This document shows, piece by piece, positions 56,206 through 63,856 of a stretch of 64,000 nt of DNA. The notes beneath the pieces were generated by a model. That model did no database searches. It saw only the letters and a list, made by a program, of their open reading frames with translations, and had not been told where the DNA came from. Made by a program: the position numbers and the translations under genes. This DNA is from Pseudomonas nunensis (GTDB lineage Bacteria > Pseudomonadota > Gammaproteobacteria > Pseudomonadales > Pseudomonadaceae), in the NCBI RefSeq assembly GCF_024296925.1, contig NZ_CP101125.1, positions 3,474,501 to 3,538,500 of the forward strand, in the 5' to 3' direction. How positions within the stretch are numbered: the first letter of the stretch is position 1; each line of letters starts with the position of its first letter.

Positions 56206-57243
56206 TTATTGAGCGCGCAGTCGTTGGCAGACGGCGTCAGCAAATTCGAGTGTGGAGGCCTGACCTGTCAGGTCCCGAGTCCGTACATTGTCGGTATTCA
56301 AGGTTTCGTCGATGGCAACGCGCAGCCGCTGGGCGTCTTGTTCCAGGCCTACATGAGTCAGCATCATGGCCGCGGCCAGCATCAACGAAATCGGGTTGGC
56401 GATACCCATGCCGGCGATATCTGGTGCAGAACCATGAACCGCCTCGAAAATCGCGGTATCGGTGCCAAAGTTGGAGCCAGGCGCCATGCCCAGACCGCCC
56501 ACCAAGCCGGCCAACTGGTCGGAGAGAATGTCGCCAAACAGGTTGGTGCAAAGCAACATGTCGAAACGCCAAGGGTTGAGCACCAGTTGCATGGCGCAGG
56601 CATCCACGATCATGTCCTCTATCTCGACCCGTCCTTCGTACTCCTTTGCGACTTCCCGAGCGGCTTCAAGGAACAACCCCGTCAGCTTCTTGAGTATGTT
56701 GGCCTTGTGCACGACCGTGATTTTCTTACGGCCATTTTTAATGGCGTACTCAAAGGCAAACCGCGCAATGCGCTCGCTGCCTTCACGTGTGTTGATGCCA
56801 CTGGAAACGGCGATCGCCCGAGGATCGTTACCCACCGGGATGTAATACTCATTGGCGACGTAGAAACCCGCCAGGTTCTCCCGAATGAGGACCAGATCGA
56901 TGTCCTGATAGCGTCCCGGGATCAGCGTCTTGGCTGGACGGACATTGCCGAACAATTCAAACGTTTCGCGCAGTCGCACGTTGGATGAGCGGAAACCTTC
57001 GCCGACTGGCGTCGTCAGCGGGCCTTTGAGCACTAGCTTGCGTGCACGGATACTGTCCAGGGTGGCGGTCGGCAGTGGATCGCCCACCGCTGCGACGCCG
57101 GCCATCCCCGCCACTTGGACATCCCAGTCGAAAGGGCTTCCCAGCGCGTCCAGAACCCTGACGGTGGCTTCGACCACTTCCGGCCCGATACCATCACCTG
57201 GAATCAGCGTTGCCGGAATTTTGTTTGAAGATGTATTTTCCAC
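56206..57243 (-). CDS. Isocitrate/isopropylmalate-type decarboxylating dehydrogenase
   Basis: The 345-residue protein is an NAD-dependent beta-decarboxylating dehydrogenase: IPGDGIGPEVVEATVRVLD at the start, DLVLIRENLAGFYVANEYYI, and LFGDILSDQLAGLVGGLGMA for metal binding. Its substrate segment reads GFRSSNVRLRETFELFGNVR, the Ser-x-Asn-x3-Arg pattern of isocitrate dehydrogenases rather than the Leu-containing pattern of isopropylmalate dehydrogenase. Thus a 3-carboxy-2-hydroxy acid (isocitrate, homoisocitrate, tartrate or similar) is expected. It is one of seven catabolic genes in the cluster. Confidence 0.88.
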   Translation of the reverse strand: MENTSSNKIPATLIPGDGIGPEVVEATVRVLDALGSPFDWDVQVAGMAGVAAVGDPLPTATLDSIRARKLVLKGPLTTPVGEGFRSSNVRLRETFELFGNVRPAKTLIPGRYQDIDLVLIRENLAGFYVANEYYIPVGNDPRAIAVSSGINTREGSERIARFAFEYAIKNGRKKITVVHKANILKKLTGLFLEAAREVAKEYEGRVEIEDMIVDACAMQLVLNPWRFDMLLCTNLFGDILSDQLAGLVGGLGMAPGSNFGTDTAIFEAVHGSAPDIAGMGIANPISLMLAAAMMLTHVGLEQDAQRLRVAIDETLNTDNVRTRDLTGQASTLEFADAVCQRLRAQ

Positions 57244-57270
57244 GATGGTTTCTCTTTAGAAGGTGCCGGG

Positions 57271-58191
57271 TTACTGAAGATGAGCGGTGGAGCCACCTGC
57301 TGACGGGGCTGTGGCGCGAAACTCCACGCCCAGCAGCCGCTCATACACTTTGATCATCGCGCCCTTGTCACTGTCGCCATGGCCCTGGAGTACGGCGGTC
57401 TGGTAGGTCGCCGTGGCGGCGGATAACACGGGTAGCGGAATGCCCATCTTCGTGCTCAACCCGGCGCCACTGACGAGATCCTTGTAGGCATGTTTAAGCG
57501 GGTATCCGCTGCTGAACTGGCCAGCCAGAATATGGGGCACGAAAAACTCTGAGGCGTAGCTACGCCCTGTTCCGCTGTTCACGATCGCCGCCACTTTCTC
57601 GGCGTTGAGGCCAAGCTTGACGGCCATCGGTAAGATTTCAGCAATGGCCGCGCAGTTAATATCGAACAACAGCTGATTGATGAGTTTGGCCAGTTGACCC
57701 GCACCCGCCGCCCCCATGTAGAGAATATTGGAGGCCATTTTTTCCAGGTAAGGAGCGACCTCGTTGAATACCTGCTCGTTCCCGCCACACATGGCAGTCA
57801 ATGTCCCGTCAACGGCCCGGGAAGCCATGCCGGAAACCGGGGCGTCGAGAAAGTGGATACCTAGTGCGGCCAATTTCGCTTCGATACTCACGGTCAGCGC
57901 ATAACTGATCGTGCTGGTATCGACGACGATGCTGCCGGGACGCATCCATTGCGCGAGACCTTCGGCACCAAACAGGAAGTGATCGACCACTTCATCATCA
58001 GGCAGTGACAAAAACACCAAGTCGCAGTCGGCCAGGGCGCGGCGATCGTCAGTCGCTATCGCTCCCAGCCGTTCCAACTCGGCGTAGGCCCGGCCACTGG
58101 CCGTATTGACCAATAAACCGGGGTGAGAACGCAGCAGGTTGATTGCCATGGGCCTGCCCATTTGGCCAAGCCCGATGAATGCCATTTTCAT
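57271..58191 (-). CDS. 3-hydroxyisobutyrate dehydrogenase/tartronate-semialdehyde reductase-like enzyme
   Basis: The start at 58191 (MKMAFIGLGQMGRPMAINLL) has AGGGA eight bases ahead; 58215 is an alternative whose ATGA overlaps the dehydratase stop. The 306-residue beta-hydroxyacid dehydrogenase has the Rossmann loop GLGQMG, DAPVSGMASRAVDGT and the catalytic Lys in AGQLAKLINQLL. It interconverts a beta-hydroxyacid and a semialdehyde with NAD(P). The exact substrate is open. Confidence 0.9.
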   Translation of the reverse strand: MKMAFIGLGQMGRPMAINLLRSHPGLLVNTASGRAYAELERLGAIATDDRRALADCDLVFLSLPDDEVVDHFLFGAEGLAQWMRPGSIVVDTSTISYALTVSIEAKLAALGIHFLDAPVSGMASRAVDGTLTAMCGGNEQVFNEVAPYLEKMASNILYMGAAGAGQLAKLINQLLFDINCAAIAEILPMAVKLGLNAEKVAAIVNSGTGRSYASEFFVPHILAGQFSSGYPLKHAYKDLVSGAGLSTKMGIPLPVLSAATATYQTAVLQGHGDSDKGAMIKVYERLLGVEFRATAPSAGGSTAHLQ

Positions 58192-58211
58192 GTTGAATTT
58201 CCCTGATTCGA

Positions 58212-60023
58212 TCATGTACGCGGAACAGCGCCATTGAGCGTCGTGGCCTGCAAGAAATCAAAATCCACACCGGTGTCAGCTTGAGTGACCGATTGCAGGA
58301 ACAACTTGTGGTAGCCACGATCGCCTGTCGGTATCACGACCGGCCTGGCTTCGGAACGCCGGCGCATTTCCTCATCCGAAATCAGCACCGATATCTCCCG
58401 ATTCGATAGGCTGAGACGAATGCGATCTCCGTTCTGGACATAGGCGAGCGGACCGCCGACCGCCGCTTCGGGGGTGACGTGCAGGACGATGGTGCCGAAT
58501 GCCGTTCCGCTCATGCGTCCATCGGAAATTCTGATGATGTCCTTCACGCCGGCCTTGGCCAGTTTTTGCGGGATGGGTATATAGCCCGCCTCTGGCATAC
58601 CCGGTCCGCCCTTGGGGCCAATGTTCTTGAGCACCAGGACATCCTCTGGAGTGACGTCCAGTTCATCGCTGTCGATGCGGGCGGCGAGATCCTCCATATT
58701 CTCGAAAACCACGGCACGGCCTTCATGCTCCATCAGACCTGCGTCAGCCGCCGATTGCTTGATGATTGCACCGCCTGGCGCCAGATTACCGCGAAGTACT
58801 GCAATGCCTCCCTGGGGATAGATGGGCTGCAAGAAGGGGCGCACTACATTTTGATTGAACGCCGGTTCGCCTCGTTCGAGTTCTTCGCCCAAGGTCCGCC
58901 CGGTAACGGTCAGCGCTTCAAGGTTGAGTAAGGGTTTTAACTCACGCAGCAGCGTGGTCATCCCGCCGGCATCGTGAAAATCCTCCATGTACTGGGTGCC
59001 AGAAGGCTTGAGATCCACCAATACGGGCGTCTCACGACTCATCCGGTCCAAGGCGGCCAAATCCACTTCCAATCCCATGCGACCGGCAATGGCCGTGAGG
59101 TGGACAATACCGTTGGTGGATCCACCAATGGCCAGCAGCACACGCATGGCATTTTCGAACGCGGCCGGGGTCAGGATCTTGTCGATGGTTCGACGCTGGC
59201 GAGCCATATCGACGATGCACGTGCCGGTTTCCTCAGCAATGCGCATGCGATCCGAGGTAACGGCTGGAGGTGTCGCGCAACCCGGCACGGTCATGCCCAG
59301 CGCTTCAGCGATACAGGCCATTGTGCTGGCGGTGCCCATGACCGAGCAGGTCCCCACACTCGCGACCAGCCGGCTGTTAACGTCGGCGATTTCAACGCCG
59401 TCTATTTCGCCGGCACGGAATTTACCCCAGTAGCGTCGGCAGTCAGTGCACGCCCCTACCCGCTCGCCCCGGTGACTGCCCGTGAGCATTGAACCGGTAA
59501 TCAACTGGATGGCGGGGATACCGGCCGAGGCGGCTCCCATCAACTGCGCTGGGACGGTTTTGTCGCAGCCACCGATCAGGACGACTGCATCCATAGGCTG
59601 AGCCCGAAGCATTTCCTCAGTGTCCATCGACATCAGATTGCGCAGGTACATGCTGGTGGGCGCCGAAAAGCTTTCACCGATCGAGATCGTTGGAAATTCC
59701 ATTGGCAAGCCACCAGCGTGCTGGATACCACGCTTCAGCGCTTCCACCAGTTGGGGCATGTTTCCGTGACAGGGGTTGTACGCACTACCGGTGGAGGCGA
59801 TGCCTATGACGGGTTTCTCAAGCGCACCGTCGGTGTAACCCGATCCTTTGATAAACGCTTTTCGTAGAAACAGCGAAAAGCCTTTGTCTCCATAGTTGGT
59901 GAGGCCACGGCGAAGGCCCGAGGTTTCACTCGAATCTTTCGGGGCACTGGAAGGCAAATCATCGTCAAAAGGCATGGCGTCATATTCCGGGTTGCGTAGG
60001 GAACGGGAATGCTGTGTCGCCAT
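58212..60023 (-). CDS. IlvD/Edd-family sugar- or hydroxy-acid dehydratase
   Basis: The 603-residue protein has the iron-sulfur dehydratase pattern: Cys85 (YNPCHGNMPQ), Cys153 (GGCDKTVPAQLMGAASAGIP) and Cys226 (GTCSVMGTASTMACIAEALG), with GACTDCRRYW between the latter two. IlvD homologues of this kind act on pentonates, hexonates and similar 2,3-dihydroxy acids. Its first gene position and the LysR gene divergent to it mark the promoter end of the cluster. The start could also be the Met at 59975. Confidence 0.9.
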   Translation of the reverse strand: MATQHSRSLRNPEYDAMPFDDDLPSSAPKDSSETSGLRRGLTNYGDKGFSLFLRKAFIKGSGYTDGALEKPVIGIASTGSAYNPCHGNMPQLVEALKRGIQHAGGLPMEFPTISIGESFSAPTSMYLRNLMSMDTEEMLRAQPMDAVVLIGGCDKTVPAQLMGAASAGIPAIQLITGSMLTGSHRGERVGACTDCRRYWGKFRAGEIDGVEIADVNSRLVASVGTCSVMGTASTMACIAEALGMTVPGCATPPAVTSDRMRIAEETGTCIVDMARQRRTIDKILTPAAFENAMRVLLAIGGSTNGIVHLTAIAGRMGLEVDLAALDRMSRETPVLVDLKPSGTQYMEDFHDAGGMTTLLRELKPLLNLEALTVTGRTLGEELERGEPAFNQNVVRPFLQPIYPQGGIAVLRGNLAPGGAIIKQSAADAGLMEHEGRAVVFENMEDLAARIDSDELDVTPEDVLVLKNIGPKGGPGMPEAGYIPIPQKLAKAGVKDIIRISDGRMSGTAFGTIVLHVTPEAAVGGPLAYVQNGDRIRLSLSNREISVLISDEEMRRRSEARPVVIPTGDRGYHKLFLQSVTQADTGVDFDFLQATTLNGAVPRT

Positions 60024-60040
60024 ACTAGGAACGCTTACTC

Positions 60041-60088
60041 ATCATGTGAAATATATTGTTATGATCAGTTTCATCACAAAGTGTGATG
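60041..60088. promoter_or_regulatory. LysR-type operator between the dehydratase operon and its regulator
   Basis: CATCACA-AAG-TGTGATG (60072-60088) is a perfect 17-bp dyad containing T-N11-A, the LysR-box form. Next to it TGAAA (60047) and TTTCA (60068) form a second, wider inverted repeat. The region separates the divergent dehydratase and LysR genes. LysR binding and autoregulation are inferred. Confidence 0.65.
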
Positions 60089-60115
60089 TGGAATCAGAAA
60101 GTGGAGTGCGCGGAA

Positions 60116-61000
60116 GTGAATTTGAAAGCGCTCAGATGCTGTGTCGAAATAGCCCGTCAAGGCAGCTTTACCAAGGCGGCACACACGCTTCATATCGCCC
60201 AGCCTGCATTGAGCATGGCCGTGACTCGCCTTGAGGAAGAGTTGGACGTCATCCTTTTCAACCGTGCGCCACGACAAATCACGGTCACGGCTGAAGGGCA
60301 ATGCTTTCTGGCCCGTGTCGAAGTGGCGCTGTTGGAGTTGGACATGGCGCGCCAGGAACTGCGTGACATGGCTCAACTGCACAGTGGCGAAATAAAGGTG
60401 GGCGTACCGCCGATGTTCGGGATCAACTATGTCCCGGATCTGCTCAGCGCCTTCCGACGCGAGTACCCCGGGATCGTGATGACCGTCATCGAAGGCAGCG
60501 CGGACGCGATTGGCCAGCGCCTCGAAAATCGCGAAATCGACGTGGCGTTGCTCGAATCCCGGCGAGTGGGAAGCGCATGGGAATCGGTGTTGCTGGGCAA
60601 CGACGAAATGGTGCTGTGCATGAGGGAGGATCATTCACTGGCTACTGAACCTCACCTCGAAGCCCATCAATTACAAGGCGCAGAGATGGTGGTATTCGAT
60701 CAGACATTCCTGCAACGCCATCTGCTCGATGCCTTCTGCAACGCCTCCGGCATCAGCTATCGGATTGCACTGCAAAGCAATTTTGTATCCCTTGTGACAA
60801 AAGCGACGTTCGACGGAATGGGGATATCCACGCTCCTGCGCTCAGTTCAGGAACGCGAGCCGGGGATCGTTGGGGTGCCGTTCAAACCAGCCCAGACCAT
60901 GAGCTTCAGGTTATGTTGGCGAGCTAACGAATACCTTTCCCTGGCGAATAAGCGTTTCGTCGACTTTGCCCAGACTGCTGGTTTCTTCAACAGACCGTAA
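60116..61000 (+). CDS. LysR-family regulator of the adjacent catabolic cluster
   Basis: I take the GTG at 60116 (reading VNLKALRCCVEIARQGSFTK) as the start, with GGAG nine bases ahead; the ATG at 60086 lies inside the operator. The 294-residue protein has a LysR winged helix (TKAAHTLHIAQPALSMAVTR, LDVILFNRAPRQITVT) and an effector domain from about residue 85. It is divergent from the dehydratase operon and most likely activates it. The 3' end is partly duplicated immediately downstream. Confidence 0.88.
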   Translation: MNLKALRCCVEIARQGSFTKAAHTLHIAQPALSMAVTRLEEELDVILFNRAPRQITVTAEGQCFLARVEVALLELDMARQELRDMAQLHSGEIKVGVPPMFGINYVPDLLSAFRREYPGIVMTVIEGSADAIGQRLENREIDVALLESRRVGSAWESVLLGNDEMVLCMREDHSLATEPHLEAHQLQGAEMVVFDQTFLQRHLLDAFCNASGISYRIALQSNFVSLVTKATFDGMGISTLLRSVQEREPGIVGVPFKPAQTMSFRLCWRANEYLSLANKRFVDFAQTAGFFNRP

Positions 61001-61022
61001 GTTTGAGATGCAACCAAACAAG

Positions 61023-61217
61023 CGAGCGCCTGAACCAAAGCTTTGCACACTGGGCGTGCCCTTCAATCCATTGCAGATCATGAGCTTCAGCTTGTGCTGG
61101 CGCGCCAATGAATACCTTTCATTGGCGAACAAACGGTTTATTGAATTTGCTCAGAAGGCTGGTTTTTTTATTAACCAAGAGACGCATCCATCTCACAAAA
61201 AAAAGCCCGGCGGATAA
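61023..61217 (+). pseudogene. Duplicated and diverged 3' end of the LysR gene
   Basis: Between 61048 and 61180 the sequence encodes LGVPFNPLQIMSFSLC, WRANEYLSLANKRFIEFAQ and KAGFF. These align with VGVPFKPAQTMSFRLC, WRANEYLSLANKRFVDFAQ and TAGFF of the intact gene. The DNA copy is displaced by 181 bp, not a multiple of three, and has no start of its own. Many synonymous changes separate the copies, so the duplication is old or has been transferred. It is not expected to be functional. Confidence 0.8.
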
Positions 61218-61227
61218 GGCCGGGCTA
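61197..61227 (-). terminator. Rho-independent terminator of repeat-protein copy 3
   Basis: On the minus strand, AGCCCGGCC-TTATCC-GCCGGGCT is followed by TTTTTTTT. The A/T-rich end points away from the repeat-protein gene at 61257. Confidence 0.88.
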
Positions 61228-61256
61228 TCGTCGAGTACTGCGGTAGAACCATGCAT

Positions 61257-61658
61257 TCAGGCGGCACGGCGTTCAATCAGGCGGTCAGAACCACTTTCGG
61301 CAACCTGGTTGCCTTTCAGATGATCCGAACCATCAGAGGCAACAGAATCGCTGAACAGTGGATCGGTTTCAGTCGAGGCAACGGCGTCGCTGAACAGCGG
61401 GTCAGTCTCATTAGCGGCAACGGCGTCGCTGAACAATGGATCGGTTTCAGTAGCGGCTACGGCGTCGCTGAAAAGACGATCCGAAGCATCCGCAACAGCG
61501 CGTTTTTCCAGAAGACGATCTGCGCCACCTTCGGCAACACGATTCTGCATCAGGTGATCCGAGCCGCCTTCAGCGACCACAGGTTGAGTAGAAGTGGCAG
61601 CGAATGCATTCAGTGCGAAGATCGAGAACGCGATGCCGAGGATGGTTTGGCGTTTCAT
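61257..61658 (-). CDS. Secreted 13-residue repeat protein, diverged family copy 3
   Basis: The 133-residue protein shares the signal peptide pattern (ILGIAFSIFALNAFA) and the 100-bp leader with the copies at 29119 and 33444. Eight 13-residue units follow. The outer ones resemble the other copies (VAEGGSDHLMQNR, VAEGGADRLLEKR, VAESGSDRLIERR). The middle four have changed together to VAATETDPLFSDA-like units with Pro and Phe. Asp at position 7 and Leu at position 9 are kept throughout. Concerted change of neighbouring units shows exchange between repeats. The function is unknown. Confidence 0.78.
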   Translation of the reverse strand: MKRQTILGIAFSIFALNAFAATSTQPVVAEGGSDHLMQNRVAEGGADRLLEKRAVADASDRLFSDAVAATETDPLFSDAVAANETDPLFSDAVASTETDPLFSDSVASDGSDHLKGNQVAESGSDRLIERRAA

Positions 61659-61757
61659 GATGGTGTGCTCCGGGGTGTAGTGGTTGGGTATGGAGCCGAT
61701 CTTACGCCGCGGTATTAATAAGAGAACTTCATTGAGTCAATGGTTGTTATTGACACG
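61659..61757 (-). promoter_or_regulatory. Conserved leader of repeat-protein gene, copy 3
   Basis: On the minus strand it retains TCAATGAAGTTCTC, CGGCGTAAGATC, GCTCCATACCCAACC and CCGGAGCACACCATC before the ATG, like the leaders at 29020 and 33345. Confidence 0.62.
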
Positions 61758-61819
61758 ATTAATGAGTGATCGGCAGATGCGAGAAACACATCTGTTGGCC
61801 GCAAGCCGGTGCGCCTCTC

Positions 61820-62275
61820 TCAGGCAAACGCCGCCTCGACAAATGCCTCCAGCGCCTTGTCTTCCAGGATCTCGATGGAGAAGTGACCAAAGCGTTTGGG
61901 CAGCCAGATGATGCGTTTCCCGGACGGAGATTGCAGGTTCTCCAAGGCCAGTGGCTTGCCGTTTTCGTCCTCTGGCTGAACACCGGCGAGGATCAATTCG
62001 TCGTAGGTTTTCTCGATGTCCGGTGTCGTGTAGCAGTGACGGTAAATCATCCCTTCGCCCACAGTGTCCAACAGCTCCTTCAGGTTCCCCGCCAGCGGCT
62101 GTACCAACATGAAACGCTCTTGCCCGATCAGCGCAATCGCGTAGCGCACGTGCAGGCCGCCTCGTTCCCAGATGAGGGTTTTGGAAATCCTGGCTTGCAG
62201 TATCTGCGCGTAGTAAGCACAGGCTTCTTCCAGATTCTTGACCAGTACATCGACGTGACTGAACTTCAATTCCAT
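61820..62275 (-). CDS. VOC/glyoxalase-family protein
   Basis: The ATG at 62275 has GGAGG seven bases upstream (MELKFSHVDVLVKNLEEACA). The 151-residue protein is a two-module VOC domain: FSHVDVLVKNLEEACAYYAQ starts module one, IYRHCYTTPDIEKTYDELIL and SGKRIIWLPKRFGHFSIEIL belong to module two, with His and Glu as probable metal ligands. The substrate is unknown. The frame at 61737-62333 on the same strand is its shadow. Confidence 0.85.
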   Translation of the reverse strand: MELKFSHVDVLVKNLEEACAYYAQILQARISKTLIWERGGLHVRYAIALIGQERFMLVQPLAGNLKELLDTVGEGMIYRHCYTTPDIEKTYDELILAGVQPEDENGKPLALENLQSPSGKRIIWLPKRFGHFSIEILEDKALEAFVEAAFA

Positions 62276-62339
62276 TGCATGCCTCCTGCCCACCGGTGTC
62301 GTATTGACCCATCCTACAAGCGATTGCGATCACGATTCA

Positions 62340-62939
62340 TCAGTCGAATTTGATCAAGTCCTTGAAGATCAACTGACCCCAGCTATTTCCGCGTGCCTGC
62401 ACCAGCAGTCCACCTTCCGAAAGCCCGCCCAGTTTAATCGGCGAGAATCCGAGATTTTCCGCGAGCGTAGCAATCTCCGCTGCGGCGCCGTCATCGTCGC
62501 TCGCCAGGAACACGACTCGCTTGCCACCTTTTACCGCCGGATCCTGGTCAAGAACGCCAGCGACCAAATGGTTGAAGCCCTTGACCAGTCTTGCACCCGT
62601 GAAGGCCTGCGCGATGAACTTGGAAGAAGGCTGTCCTCCCAGTTCCTCGGGAGGTACGCCGTAGGCATTGGTCACATCGATGAGGGTCTTGCCCTTCCAG
62701 CTCGGCAGGGCCTTCGCGACATCCCGATAGGACTCGAATCGGACAGCCAAAAAGATGATGTCTGCCTTGAGGGCATCTGCCAGTGTTTTGGGAAGGATCT
62801 CGGGGCCGATTGCGGCCGTAGTGGAGGCAAAGCTTTCCGGGTCGCGAGTGGTTGCGACGGATACTTCGATGCCGCTGCGGGCAAATGCCTTGGCCAGCGC
62901 CTGGCCGAGTTTGCCGAAGCCGATAATTGCGTAGCTCAT
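62340..62939 (-). CDS. NAD(P)-binding F420-reductase-like oxidoreductase
   Basis: The 199-residue protein begins MSYAIIGFGKLGQALAKAFA, a Rossmann dinucleotide loop (GFGKLG), and continues in the manner of NADPH:F420 oxidoreductase-like proteins (ADIIFLAVRFESYRDVAKAL, DVTNAYGVPPEELG, AQAFTGARLVKGFNHLVAGV). Pseudomonads lack F420, so another hydride acceptor is likely. TGAGG precedes the ATG. The upstream SDR gene is 72 bp away on the same strand and probably cotranscribed. Confidence 0.87.
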   Translation of the reverse strand: MSYAIIGFGKLGQALAKAFARSGIEVSVATTRDPESFASTTAAIGPEILPKTLADALKADIIFLAVRFESYRDVAKALPSWKGKTLIDVTNAYGVPPEELGGQPSSKFIAQAFTGARLVKGFNHLVAGVLDQDPAVKGGKRVVFLASDDDGAAAEIATLAENLGFSPIKLGGLSEGGLLVQARGNSWGQLIFKDLIKFD

Positions 62940-63011
62940 GTATTTTCCTCAGGTTTTATTGCGCCCAGCAGGCTCCGAATATCGATGGAGTAACCGGCCG
63001 GGCGTAGGGAT

Positions 63012-63746
63012 TCAGATTTGCGCCAGACCGCCGTCGACGGCGACCTCGCTGGCGGTCATAAAGCTACTGTCTTGCGACGCGAGAAACGCGGCCGCCGCGC
63101 CGATCTCTGTCGGATCCGCCATGCGCTGGAGTGGATTCATCGAAGCGAAGAGCTTCATGCCTTCTTCGCCTAACGCTGCCTTCGCGAGTTCCGTCGCCGT
63201 CGGGCCGGGCGACAGCACGTTGACCCGGATGCCGGTGCCCTTCAGGTCCTCGGCCCAGGTCCGCGCAAGGTTGCGTACTGCCGCTTTGCTTGCGCTGTAG
63301 ACGCTGAATGCCGGGGCGCCTGTGGTGCCGGCGCTCGATCCGGTGAGGATGATCGAACCGCCCTGCCCCATCAGCGGCAGCGCCTGCTGGACCGTGAAGA
63401 TCAAGCCCTTCACGTTGGTTTCAAAGGTTTCGTCAATGTGCTCGGCGGTGATCTTGCCGAGCGGAAGTTGGCTGCCCGCCCCGGCATTGGCGAAGACGAT
63501 GTCGAGGGTTCCGCGCTCGGCCTTCACCGCCGCGTAGAGCCGGTCGAGATCGGCCAGCTCGGAGACCGAGCCCTTCACTGCGCGGGCATTCGGCCCGAGT
63601 TCCGCCACAGCAGCGTCGAGCGCTTCCTGTCGGCGGCCGAAGATGAAGACGAACGCGCCCTCCTCGATGAAGCGTTTTGCTGCGGCGAGGCCGATGCCGG
63701 TAGCGCCGCCGGTGATCACCGCGGTCTTTCCATTCAGTCTGGTCAT
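63012..63746 (-). CDS. Short-chain dehydrogenase/reductase
   Basis: From 63746 (MTRLNGKTAVITGGATGIGL), with AAGGA eight bases ahead, the 244-residue SDR has the TGGATGIG cofactor loop, NAG (FANAGAGS), SSAGTTGAPAFSVYSASKAA with the Ser-Tyr-Lys catalytic residues, and the usual LSPGPTATELAK end. The Arg at the end of strand 2 (GRRQ) favours NADP. It is divergent from an HxlR regulator, the common arrangement for electrophile- or aldehyde-induced reductases. Confidence 0.92.
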   Translation of the reverse strand: MTRLNGKTAVITGGATGIGLAAAKRFIEEGAFVFIFGRRQEALDAAVAELGPNARAVKGSVSELADLDRLYAAVKAERGTLDIVFANAGAGSQLPLGKITAEHIDETFETNVKGLIFTVQQALPLMGQGGSIILTGSSAGTTGAPAFSVYSASKAAVRNLARTWAEDLKGTGIRVNVLSPGPTATELAKAALGEEGMKLFASMNPLQRMADPTEIGAAAAFLASQDSSFMTASEVAVDGGLAQI

Positions 63747-63821
63747 GTCGTGCATCCTTCGTTGGAGTTGTGCCCAAGCAGGATTGCTTGCTTGAGACGA
63801 GGATGCAGCGCTGATAACCTA

Positions 63822-63851
63822 AGGACAAGTATGCACCTTTTGGTAAGTATC
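63822..63851. promoter_or_regulatory. Candidate HxlR operator in the SDR/hxlR intergenic region
   Basis: AAGTATGC (63827-63834) and AAGTATC (63845-63851) are direct repeats 18 bp apart around CACCTTTTGG, immediately before the HxlR start codon. Sites of this form are usual for HxlR-type divergent promoters. Confidence 0.5.
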
Positions 63852-63856
63852 AAAAT

